Below are positions 1 to 10,430 of a stretch of DNA of 64,000 nucleotides, one piece after another. Source of the stretch: Triatoma infestans (Eukaryota > Arthropoda > Insecta > Hemiptera > Reduviidae); contig JAAEAF010003450.1 of the NCBI GenBank assembly GCA_011037195.1, positions 1-64,000 on the forward strand, given 5' to 3'. The position numbers and the translations under genes are program-made. The notes under the pieces were generated by a model. That model made no database searches and was not told the origin of the DNA. It saw nothing but the letters and a program-made list of their open reading frames with translations. Each line of letters starts with the position of its first letter. Positions within the stretch are counted from its first letter, which is position 1.

Positions 1-915
1 AATCACATTATGGAAGACTCGCCTACATTGATAGGTCAAGAAAACCTGAAAAAGAAACTAAGTATGTATACTTTCCAGAATCACATTATGGAAGACTCGC
101 CTACATTGATTGGTCAAGAAAACCTGAAAAAGAAACTAAGTATGTATACTTTCCAGAATCACATTATGGAAGACTCGCCTACATTGATAGGTCAAGAAAA
201 ACTGAAAAAGAAACTAAGTATGTATACTTTCCAGAATCACATTATGGAAGACTCGCTACAGATTGGTCAAGAAAACCCGAAAAAGAAAATAAGTATGTAT
301 CTACTTTCCAGAAAACATATGGAAGGACTCCCCTACATTGGGGGGGAAAATAGGTCAGAAAACTGAAAAAGAAAACTAATTATGTATACTTTCCAGAATC
401 ACATTAGGAACTCGCTAACTTGATAGGTCACGAAAACCTGAAAAGAAACTAAAGTATGTATACTTTCCAGAACACATTATGGAAGACTCGCCCTACATGT
501 GATAGGTCAAGAAAACTGAAAAAGCAAACTTAATTATGTCTACTTTCCAGAATACATTATGGAAGACCGCATACCATTGATAGGTCAGGAAAACCTGAAA
601 AAAGAAACTAATTAAGTATACTTTCACAGAATCACATTATGGAAGACTCGCCTACATTGATAGGTCAAGAAAACCTGAAAAAGAAACTAATTATGTATAC
701 TTTCCAGAATCACATTATGGAAGACTCGCCTACATTGATAGGTCAGGAAAACCTGAAAAAGAAACTAATTAAGTATACTTTCCAGAATCACATTATGGAA
801 GACTCGCCTACATTGATAGGTCAGGAAAACCTGAAAAAGAAACTAATTATGTATACTTTCCAGAATCACATTATGGAAGACTCGCCTACATTGATAGGTC
901 AAGAAAACCTGAAAT
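1..915 (+). repeat. 78-bp tandem repeat array (right-hand end)
   Basis: About 11.7 head-to-tail units of 78 bp; the array enters from the left edge. Because 78 is 26 codons, each unit is read in the same phase. Frame 1 gives a 26-residue unit beginning MEDSPTLIGQ. Frame 3 gives a unit containing HYGRLAYIDRSRKPEKETK, which looks more like real protein. Units at both ends are clean (ATTATG/AGTATG variants), while those between roughly 290 and 640 carry many one-base indels. That may be real decay or unpolished long-read sequence. No splice sites or promoter tie the array to a gene, so I call it a minisatellite rather than an exon. Confidence 0.9.
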
Positions 916-1529
916 AGAAAAATTAATAAATATATTATTTAAATATTTATTCACTCTCAGTGTTAGGTGTTTTTGTAAATTGAAAATTCTTCTGTCTCCT
1001 AAATGTGGCATAGCATGCAGCTTTAGCAAAAGAAACGGTTTATTATCTCACGCTTAGAAGGCAGACATTATTATAAGTACACTTTCAAGAGATAGAGACA
1101 TAATCGGCTCAGATTTGAGATGGGTAAGGATAGGGTGAACCAAGGGAATAATAAAAGAAACGGGTTTGGGGGTGAATAGTCTCTGTATTACGTGTGAGTA
1201 ACCGCTCCCATAGGGGCCGCAGTGGGGGGGGGGGGGTTCCATTTTTGCATTTCATGTCATTTGCATAACTCATCCATCACTTCCCACTCAGCATATTTTT
1301 TAAAATATCACAGTGATTAACGTTGAACCTGGCAATAAGCTCTACCTTATTTTCTAATAGTTAGTGCATTTGAACAGAAGTTATCGATTTATTGTAGATT
1401 AGAAATATTTTTAAAAGAGCTAGAGAAAAAAATACACTTCTTTTCTTGTTCAGACTTTGGTTGGAACACTCCAGTTGATTTAATGAATTTATTTTATATT
1501 TTCCTAATTTTACTTACTCTTAATCTTAA
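916..1529. other. AT-rich spacer, no gene seen
   Basis: No coding exon or recognised transposon here. It holds a G homopolymer near 1226-1236 and ordinary AT-rich sequence. Confidence 0.5.
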
Positions 1530-2030
1530 TGAGAGAAGAAATATTACGATCTTGTCAAATTTTCGAATTTGGGTTTTCATCGAAAATATATATATGTTTT
1601 GAGTGCGAAAAAATGTTTTTAGCCAATGGTGTGCATGTGTGTGTGAGAGGGGGGGATATCTAAAAAAAAAAAATCGCAGGAAGTTCAAGCTTGGTCCTCT
1701 TCCGTTTAGTTACTAATCACCGCAACAGACACGATGTTTTCGGGCAATATCCATCAACCGGAAGTGCGACTTTACTAAATGGTTTAACACTTTTATTTAT
1801 AACATATTTCAGGGAAAATTAATTTTTTTTTTTTTTTCTTTTCGCTGAAGAAACAGCAACGTTATGCAGAATTTCAAATTTTAAGAAAATTAATTAACCA
1901 AAGATAAGATTTTCTGTAAACTTTCAATACTGACTGAACAGAGACAACATTCTATAACTTTCGTATAAAAGATTTTAGGAAGTTCAGAAAAAACGTTTTT
2001 TTTTTTTTTGGAGTTCTGCGGATTTTGTGG
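1530..2030 (-). repeat. HINE-like repeat, diverged internal copy
   Basis: Read on the minus strand, this resembles the 3' half of the window's dominant repeat: the GAAAATTTGA stretch, the GT-rich microsatellite (about 1632-1645), and the ACCGGAAGTGCG motif near 1758. Termini are not preserved. Confidence 0.6.
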
Positions 2031-2197
2031 CCATTAAATTTTCAAATATTATTTCTCATTGCCCTTCAGTGGTCCTTCAATGCTGTTAACGCTGTCATCT
2101 GGACTATACTGTAAATACATTGAAGTCAAGCGTGCCTACCAAGCATGTGACACCCACCGTTTTTATATTTATTTTTTAAAATTAAATTCATGCATGG

Positions 2198-2213
2198 ATA
2201 AATCCGCAAACTG
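2198..2213 (+). repeat. left target-site duplication of LINE
   Basis: ATAAATCCGCAAACTG here is repeated exactly at 4428-4443, after the (ATT)n tail of the LINE. The first three bases could be shared with the tail, so the duplication is 13-16 bp. Confidence 0.85.
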
Positions 2214-4427
2214 TTAAAAAGGGTTCTATATCTGAAGCCAAAAATTATCGAGGTTTGTCATTTTTGAATTGTATCGGTAAACTTTTCTGTGGGCTTTTAT
2301 TGAACAGGCTGGATTTATTTGTTAATTCAAATCAGATCCTTAAAGAGTGTCAGGCTGGCTTCAGGAAGGGCTACTCCACGGTTGATTGCATATTTGTTTT
2401 GTTTAATTTGGTTCGTATACAGTTACATAGGAAAGGGAGGAAACTATATGCTTTCTTTGTGGACCTAAAGGCTGCATTCGACACTGTAGATAGGGATGCT
2501 CTCTATTTGAAGTTGTTCAATTGTGGAATTTCTTTACGGTTCATTACTGCCCTAAAAAATATGTATAGTGGATCGGTTTCTTCGGTCTGGACTCCGCAAG
2601 GTAGAACAGAGACTTTTAGTGTGAACACTGGAGTACGACAAGGCTGTCTACTTAGCCCACTCCTATTCGCATTATTTATAAATGACTTGGAGGATGAATT
2701 TGAATCAGGAGTGCATTTAGGAAGTCAGGTAATTAAAATTATACTATATGCGGATGATATAGTAATGATTGCCGATAGTCCGCGAGCCCTACAAAGAAAC
2801 ATACTGAAGCTGGAGCGGTATTGCGAAAGGTGGAACCTTCAAGTGAACATTGATAAGTCCAAAGTGGTTGTGTTTCGCAATGGAGGTAGACTTGGAACTA
2901 GAGAGCGCTGGACGTACAAGACCCAGGAGATAGAGGTAGTAAATCGTTTTGTCTATTTGGGTGTGTTGTTGACCTCTCAATTGAATTTAAAACCTCATTT
3001 ACACGATAAATCCTCGTCAGCTAAACTTGCGTTAAATGTTATTTGGAGAGGAGCGATAATGCAGCCTCAAATACCTCTGAAAGCGAAACTCCAAGTATTT
3101 AATGCGGTGTCGCGTTCTATTCTTTGTTACGCAGCTCAAGTTTGGGGGTCAGAGGAGTTCCGTGAGGTGGAGAGAGTCCTGTGGTTTTTCATAAGAAAAA
3201 TATTTGCTTTGCCAAATTTCACTCCATCATACATACTTCACTTAGAAACTGGCCTTGAGCCTATATTCTTTTATACCTTGGCATTAAATAGTCGGTATCT
3301 AGTAAAGGTGTTAAATATGGATCAATCAAGGTTTCCTAGGATAGTTGCTGGGGAGATCGTAAGAGTGGGTATATCATGGGCTAAATGTTGGAACGTTTTC
3401 GCCGAGCGGGCTCAGGTTAATCTGAGATTGGACGTTCTGGAGCGAGAGGGACTCCCTTCACGCTTTCAGTCTATTATTGCTTGGTTGAAGAAGAGTTTTT
3501 TGCTGAACCAGCTTGAAAGGGCGCAGGCTTCACATAGATATACGATCTATAAGTTGCTTGACCACGAGGTAAGGTGCGCAGATTTGACTGGTGGTGGCGG
3601 GATGGAGAACGGTATTACTGAGATAAGGTGGATATTAAAGCTAAGAGGAGAATTGCTGAACCTCAACCATAAACCTTACAACCTTGACAGTGAGGAGGAA
3701 TGTTCTCTTTGTAACTATAGGGTAAAGGAGGACACGTTTCACTTTGTCGCAGAGTGCCCTATTCTTGCTCCCTACCGCCTATCTGTGTTTGGGGAAAGAT
3801 TTCTTTCGTTCGGTTTCTTCCTCAATTTGCTGAACGGTCCTGATTGGTCTCACCTAATTAGATACGTGGTTGCAGCATGGCAGTACAGAAAAATAATAAA
3901 AAATGAATTTAATTTTTAAATTTCTCTTATATATTATTTGTTAATTATAAACGCACTAGCCCTAGATTTAGTATTCAGTAATTCTTCAGCGAATACAATA
4001 TAAATATTGTTCAATAATAAATTGTTTTATCTATTGGCAGTTTTGGATGTCTTTTGATTTGTATTTTATTTCTTTTTTTCACTTATTAACAAGATTGTAA
4101 TTTATTTATCTCTTTTTTATCTCTCTTTCTCTCAAATTTTCGTTTCTTTTTTCTTTTCTTATATTTATTTTTCTTTTTAACTTTCAGTTAATATTCACTA
4201 TTATTATTATTAAATTTGTGGTAAATAAATTTTGAAATTAATGGTAATATTTTGTTGAATTTATATTATATATATTATAAAAGGCACTGCCATAATTGTA
4301 TCTAACCAAACCCCGGCAGACGGTTATCCTTGCCGTATTAAGTTTTCAAATGTATTAATGAATGTATTTCTTTCTTTTTATGGTATTATGTGAAATAAAC
4401 TTACTTATTATTATTATTATTATTATT
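2214..4427 (+). mobile_element. 5'-truncated non-LTR retrotransposon (LINE) with (ATT)n tail
   Basis: A 2.2-kb insertion bounded by 13-16 bp target-site duplications. It begins inside the reverse transcriptase domain (KKG...NYRGL block), so the 5' truncation is original. It carries an intact RT/C-terminal reading frame, an AT-rich 3' UTR of about 500 bp, and ends in an ATT microsatellite (4406-4430) instead of poly(A). A second 3' fragment of the same family lies at about 40990-41480 on the minus strand. No endonuclease or RNase H domain is present in this copy. Clade not assigned. Confidence 0.9.
2216..3919 (+). CDS. LINE reverse transcriptase ORF2, C-terminal part (5' partial)
   Basis: The frame is open from the insertion boundary to TAA at 3917-3919, about 567 codons. 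There is no credible initiator: the apparent start at 2255 is TTG inside the conserved NYRGLSFLN block. Numbering from 2255, RT motifs run in order: FVDLKAAFD (catalytic Asp near 70), GVRQGCLLSPLLFALF (126-141), YADDIVMIA (catalytic YADD at 165-168). A C-terminal CCHC-like knuckle, CSLCNYRVKEDTFHFVAECP, lies at about 483-502. Such proteins copy the element's RNA at nicked target DNA. An undamaged frame this long suggests recent insertion. Without its N-terminus and endonuclease this copy cannot move itself. Confidence 0.9.
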   Translation, partial: KKGSISEAKNYRGLSFLNCIGKLFCGLLLNRLDLFVNSNQILKECQAGFRKGYSTVDCIFVLFNLVRIQLHRKGRKLYAFFVDLKAAFDTVDRDALYLKLFNCGISLRFITALKNMYSGSVSSVWTPQGRTETFSVNTGVRQGCLLSPLLFALFINDLEDEFESGVHLGSQVIKIILYADDIVMIADSPRALQRNILKLERYCERWNLQVNIDKSKVVVFRNGGRLGTRERWTYKTQEIEVVNRFVYLGVLLTSQLNLKPHLHDKSSSAKLALNVIWRGAIMQPQIPLKAKLQVFNAVSRSILCYAAQVWGSEEFREVERVLWFFIRKIFALPNFTPSYILHLETGLEPIFFYTLALNSRYLVKVLNMDQSRFPRIVAGEIVRVGISWAKCWNVFAERAQVNLRLDVLEREGLPSRFQSIIAWLKKSFLLNQLERAQASHRYTIYKLLDHEVRCADLTGGGGMENGITEIRWILKLRGELLNLNHKPYNLDSEEECSLCNYRVKEDTFHFVAECPILAPYRLSVFGERFLSFGFFLNLLNGPDWSHLIRYVVAAWQYRKIIKNEFNF

Positions 4428-4475
4428 ATAAATCCGCAAACTGGATAATCCGCACACGGATAATCAGGGAGTTTA
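4428..4475 (+). repeat. pogo/Tigger-like terminal sequence interrupted by the LINE
   Basis: After the right target-site duplication, the minus strand reads AGTAAACTCCCTGATTATCCG. Joined across the LINE to 2186-2213 it continues with repeated GGATTATCC/GCGGATTTATCC words. This resembles terminal inverted repeats of pogo/Tigger elements (CAGTnnACTCCC...TTATCCG, recalled from family knowledge). Only one end is seen, with no transposase. Confidence 0.4.
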
Positions 4476-4529
4476 CTATATTTCTATTAAAGTCTTACGT
4501 TTCAAATCAGATTGATATTATTTTATTTT

Positions 4530-4655
4530 CTCTCACTGCTAGTAAGATAGAATTTTCATCGGAAATACTCATTTTCAGGTCTTTTGATTGATTAACATTT
4601 TCAGTGATTTTTTAGTCATTTTTCTCTCTGTCGCGCTCTGTGTGTGTGTGTAAAT
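4530..4655 (-). repeat. HINE-like repeat fragment
   Basis: Minus-strand match to the 3' region of the dominant repeat: degenerate CTAGTAAG end, ATTTTCATCGGAAATACTC, then the GT microsatellite near 4640-4650. Confidence 0.5.
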
Positions 4656-4680
4656 GTAAACTAAACAGCTAAAAAAAAAA

Positions 4681-5682
4681 TCTGGTGTGAAACACTCACA
4701 CAACTTTCTCTTACTCCAGTTCTCAAAATTATAATTGACAAATTTTATAGTTAGTGTACCAAATTTAATGAAATTCGTGGAAAAGTGAAAACACTGTCCA
4801 GTAAAACTGTCCGGTTTACTAATTTCCTTGAAACTCGGAATTTGGGTCATATATTAATTTCTAGTTATTTCAATTTGGATGACAGAATTGTATAATCAAC
4901 TGTGATAGCATTTTAAAGAAAAACATAACCCCCTCCCCCAAAAGTCCCCTTAAATGAATTTATCAGGGGAAAAGTTTCAAAATAAAAGTTGTAGCTCTTT
5001 ATATGTATAGTTAACAACGCTGGTTTAAAGAAAATCGTTGGAGCCATTTTCGAGAAAATACCAGAAAACTGAAAATTATATTTCAGTAAAAAACGCACTT
5101 CCGGTTATCTATTTTTTTCAAACTCGGAATTTCAACAACATATTTAATTCTAATTAACATTATTTAGATGACAGAATTGTCTAATATACTGAAACAAGCA
5201 GTTAAAGATGAAAAGCCTAACCCCACCCCTCCCCCAGACGTGCCCTTAAATGAATTTTCCTGGAGAAATGTTTCAAATAAAAGTTGTAGCTCTTTGTATG
5301 TGTAGTTGATATAGCAAGTTTAAAGAAAATCTTCGGAGCCATTTTTGAGAAAATTGCAAAAACGTAAAAAAAACAACTAGTAAAGTGGTACTTCCGGTTG
5401 AGGAATATTGACACATAACGCACCGTCAGATCCCATGGTGATACCTAAACGTAATATCAAGTTTGAACTTTCTACGATTTTTCGTTTTTGAGCTATGCTG
5501 TTCACATACATACACACACACAGACTCACACACAGACACACACACACACACAGACCAGTCGCTAAAAACCACTTTTTTGGACTCAGGGGACCTCAAAACG
5601 GATATTTCCGTTGAAAACTCGATATCGAAAATTTGACACGATTACAATACTTCCTCTTACTAGGAGTAAGAGAAAGTAAAAA
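4681..5682 (+). mobile_element. HINE-like element, full-length copy 1
   Basis: It starts TCTGGTGTGAAACACTCACAC after an A-run and ends CTCTTACTAGGAGTAAGAG plus AAAGTAAAAA. The 5' end folds as GTGTGA/TCACAC with loop AACAC; the 3' end folds as CTCTTACT/AGTAAGAG with loop AGG. Between them are two to three diverged units of about 290 bp, each with a CACTTCCGGTT or TACTTCCGGTT motif (near 5096 and 5391) and a CCCCACCCCTCCC stretch, then a CA microsatellite (5511-5552). There is no coding capacity; small ORFs in it are repeat translations. Confidence 0.85.
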
Positions 5683-5735
5683 TCTGGTGTGAAACACTCA
5701 CATCCAACTTTCTCTTACTCCTGTTAATACAGTCA
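5683..5735 (+). repeat. HINE-like 5' end, head-to-tail with copy 1
   Basis: A new TCTGGTGTGAAACACTCACA terminus starts exactly where the preceding copy ends in AAAGTAAAAA. It is followed by CTTTCTCTTACTCCTGTTAATAC and then unrelated sequence, so it is either a 5' fragment or another subfamily. Confidence 0.8.
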
Positions 5736-5950
5736 TTTATCAAATGACATATCACTTTTAAACAGCAAGTTTTTCTCATTTGTCCTAAACATAAATGTAG
5801 AGGTGGTAGGGGAAACATGACTTACACAAACCTACCAATCCAAGCAGAGGTATAGATGTGTAGAGGGCGCCAATAACATTGTACCAACCCACATATATTT
5901 TAAATTTAACATCACAAATATTCCAAAAAACTAACTAAAAAATCAACCAT

Positions 5951-6588
5951 TTTTACTTTCTCTTATACCAAAATTACGAGGAAGTATTTATTGTATTCGT
6001 GTCAAATTTTCGATATCGAGTTTTTACCGGAAATATCTGTTTTCAGGTCCCCTGAGTTCAAAAAAAGTGGTTTTTAGCAAAATGGTCTTTATATATGTAT
6101 CAAAGAATTGCACAAAGTTCAAACTTGACATTTCGTTTAGGTAACACCATGGGATCTGACAATAAGTTATTTGACGAAATTCCTCAACTGGAAGTACCAC
6201 TTTACTAGTTGTTTTTTTTTTTCACTTTTTCACGATTTTCTTCAAAAATGGCTCCGACGATTTTCTTCAAACTTTCTATATCAATTTATACATACAAAGT
6301 TCTACAACTTTTATATGAAACATTTCTCTAGGAAAATTCATTTAAGGACACTTTTAAGGGAGGGGCTAGGGTTATGTTTTACTCTTATTGTGCTACCATC
6401 ATAGTTGGATTATACAATTCTTACAAATCCAAACAAAATTAATTAGAAATAAATAGATGGCCAAAATTCTAAGTTCCAAGAAAATTAGTAATCCGGAAGT
6501 GTGCTTTTACTGATAAGTTTTTTTCATTTTTTAATTACAATTTTGAAAACTGATGTAAGAGAAAGTTGTGTGAGTGTTTCACACCAGA
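5951..6588 (-). mobile_element. HINE-like element, shorter copy
   Basis: Minus-strand copy of about 640 bp with both ends recognisable: a degraded 3' hairpin end at 5951-5985 and a perfect 5' terminus (TGTGTGAGTGTTTCACACCAGA) at 6567-6588. It has fewer internal units than the 1-kb copies. The open frame at 6171-6404 is repeat sequence, not a gene. Confidence 0.8.
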
Positions 6589-6599
6589 TTTTTTTTATT

Positions 6600-7198
6600 T
6601 TTTTTTTATTAGTTTCAAATAAAGTGATAAGTTTAAAATTGTGCAGTTATATTTGGAAGTTTAAAGGAAATCATTAATAGTCATTTTCGAGGTAATTCCA
6701 AAAAACCTTGAAAACCTATTCTGTTAAGTCGCACGTCCGGTTAGCCATTTTTTTTTTGTCTAATTGTAATGCCATCAATACTTGACAATATATATTAATA
6801 TTATGTTGATGATAGAAACACTATATTGAATGGAAAACTTTATATTTAGCCCCCCTCCCCTCACCAGAGCCTCACAAAAAATTAATACATATTTCCGGGA
6901 AAATGTTTCAAATAAAAGTTATATATATTATTTGTCTGAATCCTATACGAATGTTGCACTTCCGGTTAATGGAATTTATCGGAAACCTTGCGGAAAATTG
7001 CGGTAGTAGTGCCCAAACGAAATACTAAGTTTGAGCTCCCTACAATTTTTCATTTCTCAGATATTTTGTCACACACACATACTGAGCATTTAAAAAAAAA
7101 AAAAAAAAAAAATTACGTATTTCCGGTGAAAACATAATTTCGAAAATTTGGCGCTTCCATAACACTTCCGCTTACCGGAAATATAAGAGGAAGTAAAA
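6600..7198 (+). repeat. HINE-like repeat, diverged copy
   Basis: Plus-strand relative with GCACTTCCGGTTAATGGAATT near 6956, a short CA run (7070-7081), a long A-run, and a decayed 3' end (AAGAGGAAGTAAAAA, 7185-7199). No 5' terminus. Confidence 0.6.
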
Positions 7199-7739
7199 AT
7201 TTTCATTAACAAATAAATATTGTTTAATCAATTATTATATCTTACAGAATATTATTTACATATTTTAACATGTTTACTATGGAAACTTCTATAGAAATTT
7301 AGGTTAATTTTTTCCAAATGACATTAGATTAGTTATTTATTTTTTTTAAAATATTCCTGCTAGTTTAATGTGTGTTAATCTTTCTGATCAGACTGCTATG
7401 TAAGTATCTTTTATACAATAATTTTTTTTGTTCAGATCACTTAACTTAACATTTGGTGGTTACATAAACTTATTGGTTTCGAACAATAACAAATTATCGT
7501 TGGAATCGTTTCGAGAAAACTTGAAAAATAGAACCATTTCCACTTAACCGGAAAATTGTTTTGCAGTGCATCATTTGAATTTCTGGCAATGTACTTAATG
7601 GATCTTAATAATACGTAATTGATAAATCTGTACATTGTGAAAATCTGTTTTCTTGGAAAAAATGTTTAAATAAAAGTGAAAAGCTTTTATGTAGATTCGA
7701 TTAAATTGTTGCGAAACTCATCCACCGCGACCTGCTCTG
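7199..7739. other. no gene seen
   Basis: AT-rich sequence without recognised coding or transposon signal beyond faint HINE-like words (CCACTTAACCGGAAAATT, 7540-7557). Confidence 0.4.
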
Positions 7740-8215
7740 AGAGGTCTAATGTGAATCGTCTATGGTTACAGTAGTACATCCTTCAGCTTCGCCATTTTAA
7801 TCAGACATCATGAAGCTCATGGCTTTGAGATTGCTTGTTCCCAGTTGGAGGAACCTTTTCCTCATCAGGCCTGCATCATCACAGAGGATACGTACGGGGG
7901 GTTTCTTTTTAGTAAGTAGTTGGTGCATATGCCTATTCAGACTACAATTCCCCGTTAATAGAGCCATTGTTAAACCTTATATCCCTGCAGCTCTGGTTCT
8001 CTTGATAAAGAATTTAGCCTGCCTCTGGTCCTAGTGTTCTCTCCCACCATTGCAGATGCTGTTTTTTTTTAACCAATTTTTGATAGAAGTTTCAACTAAG
8101 CTCCTAGATAACCCGCAGAAGGGTTCGGAACCCATGAAGATATCATTTGAGCCTTCGCTCGCTAGGGGCATCCGCCCTCTCTTTACCCAGAAACCCCTGT
8201 ATGTAGATAGTTTGT
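7740..8215 (-). pseudogene. LINE fragment: end of RNase H and C-terminal domain
   Basis: On the minus strand, translations in shifting frames give FMGSEPFCGLSRSLV then LLTGNCSLNRHMHQLLTKK and RKRFLQLGTS. These match the layout of Jockey/LOA/I-type LINE ORF2 proteins after the RNase H domain, where an LLxGHCxLNRHLHxLG box is typical. Frameshifts and stops make it a relic. Confidence 0.65.
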
Positions 8216-8267
8216 AAAAATAACAAAAAAAATCGAGGTAATTGCAAAACAAAGATAAAAAAAAAAA

Positions 8268-8640
8268 TCTGATGTGAAACACTCACACGACTTCTCCTCT
8301 TAATACGAAATTGCCAATTTTCTTCACACTTACAATTCATATTAAGTGTTTGGAACTTAATTTTGGAAATCGTGGGCATTTTTATGGAGAAAATCACAAA
8401 AAACTGGAAAACCTATTCAGTAAAGTCACACTTCTGGACAATCGTCTTTATTCAAACTGGGAATTTTGGCAACATATATAATTCTAATTAATATTATTTA
8501 GTTGATAGAATTGTATAGCACCAACGTTTCCACGAAAACGTTTCCAACAATTTATTTTAAACTTTGTATATCGTATTTACACACATTTGAAGTTGGAAGT
8601 AAATTTGTTTACCGGAAGTACAACTGCTTCCCCTAATTAT
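8268..8640 (+). repeat. HINE-like element, 5' part
   Basis: It begins TCTGATGTGAAACACTCACAC after an A-run and continues with diverged internal sequence (GTCACACTTCTGGACAATCG, then CGGAATTTTGGCAACATAT-like words). The 3' end is missing. Confidence 0.7.
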
Positions 8641-10090
8641 TTTTCTGACACCTAACTGTGTACATTTTCAGTCTACGTGAAATTAGTAAGTAGGTACTAT
8701 CCTTTAAATAAATTAATAAATCAGAAAAGTTTAAATTGCAGTAAGAGAGAAAGTCGTAAGTATTTTACATACAAGCTACGAGCTTTGCTGTGTTGTTCGT
8801 CTTTGGAGAGGAACCGAACCCTAAGCTATCTAAAGCCCCCTTTCCCCACTGGGCCCATCCAGCTACGAGTAAACACATGTTCTTCGGCAAATCTCAGCTT
8901 TAAAATTTGACTGATTGCAATATTTTTTCATAATATATAAATTAGAGAAATTAATAACTGATAATTACTGATTCATATATTGGTTGATTGCGCAATACCT
9001 TTTTACTCTTAGTAGCAAGGTTCTTTTTATAAATTCTGACCCAGCTTTAGATTCTCATCCATTATCAGAGTACAATGAACGTTCTTGAACATCAAGAGAG
9101 AGTTTACTTTAACTAAAAGTTTTATCACTCATCACGCTGATTGATTGTACCGCTAGTTTGGGGGGGGGGATAATAATTAAGAATTGAAAACAAGATCAGA
9201 ACTTTTAAAATAAAAAGGAATCCATACTACGAAAGATAAAATCGTTGACCTCCAAGATTTACTTATTGAAAGGAATATTCTGATTAATTATGACATCTTT
9301 AATTATACAAGGCTTAATTTAATTTAAGTTACCATAATTTTCCCCAGCTTATAAAATTCTGTCCATAAACTCTATGGACATTCAAGTCTTATTTTCACCA
9401 TGCTGTATTAATTTAATTTAATTAAATCGATTATTCCATTATATTTCTTATCAAGAAAAAGTTATTAGTAAGATATTGATTCACATATACTAATAATGGT
9501 TTAATTTAATTAGGGCACATGCTAAAAAGTCGTTAATAGAGATGGTATTTACGATGGTTACAATTTTAATAGCTATTGTTATCTATATATGTTAAATGTA
9601 AATGGGGCGTTTATGTAACATATAAGTGACATGTAAATTTAACACAGTTTGGACTGTCACTGTGTTTTGCATTGCACGAACCCTCCTCCCCATTTAATGT
9701 AATTCAGCTATTTGGTTTGGACATATAAGTTAGTGATTGTTAGGTGAACGAATAATAAGCACATGGTGAAAGCTATCCATTCTATTGGAAATTATTGATT
9801 TATTTTTACTGAGGGGCTTTACACGCGACTTCCTTTTTGTTCAATTATCACTTCCTCTTACATTTTACTTTCCATATTTTTCATACGTTCTATTACAAAT
9901 ACAAGTATGAAGCAAATTCATTCGTCACTTCTATACAATTGAAGCTGTTTAGTCTATTATGTTGAAAGTTAACGTCCAGATTTGTCCAAGTATGGAAGTT
10001 TGCCCGTCTTCAGGCCAATTTGGCCGAGTATCACTTCCTCTTCAGTGGCGCACTCTTCTTTAATTACTATTTTTTTGCATAACAACCGCT
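8641..10090. other. intergenic sequence, no gene seen
   Basis: About 1.45 kb of AT-rich DNA. Short open frames (for example 8677-8910) show no family motif. Contains a G-run near 9160. Confidence 0.4.
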
Positions 10091-10094
10091 TTAA

Positions 10095-10240
10095 ATTCCC
10101 CGGATTCGAGTCCCCTTAGCAGTGCTGCCCTTAGATTTTCTCTTCCTAGGAGCCCCTACAGAGCTCACTTTGCCTGTGATGGGCGGCATTGTTGTCTGTA
10201 ACGAGAGAACACTGTCGCAAGCCGGATATTGAAGGCCTTT
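10095..10240 (+). mobile_element. tRNA-derived SINE (family 1), 5'-truncated
   Basis: A B-box-like CGGATTCGAGTCC (10101-10113) is followed by the family body: CTGCCCTTAGATTTTCTCTT, CCTAGGAGCC, GGCATTGTTGTCTGTAACGA and GAGAACACTG. The same body recurs at 17.3, 56.8 and (minus) 11.7 kb. Confidence 0.75.
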
Positions 10241-10254
10241 AAAAAAAAATAAAT

Positions 10255-10430
10255 AAAAATTGAGTTTTCACTGGAAATATAGTTTTGAGGTCCTTCGAGT
10301 ACGAAAAAATGTCTGTCTGCCAATAGTCTGTGTGTCACACTTTGATATTCTCATTCTGTTTAGGTAGGGGGATCACCGTGTCGGAAGTACGACTATTTTT
10401 CTTTTTTTTCTTAGGGGATTTTTTTTTTAA
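10255..10430 (-). repeat. HINE-like repeat fragment
   Basis: Minus-strand 3' portion: TTGAGTTTTCACTGGAAATA, TTTTGAGGTCC, then a CGTGTCGGAAGTACGAC motif near 10378. Confidence 0.6.

Noticed and set aside
1..915. CRISPR array
   Set aside because: Contiguous 78-bp units without spacers in a eukaryotic sequence.
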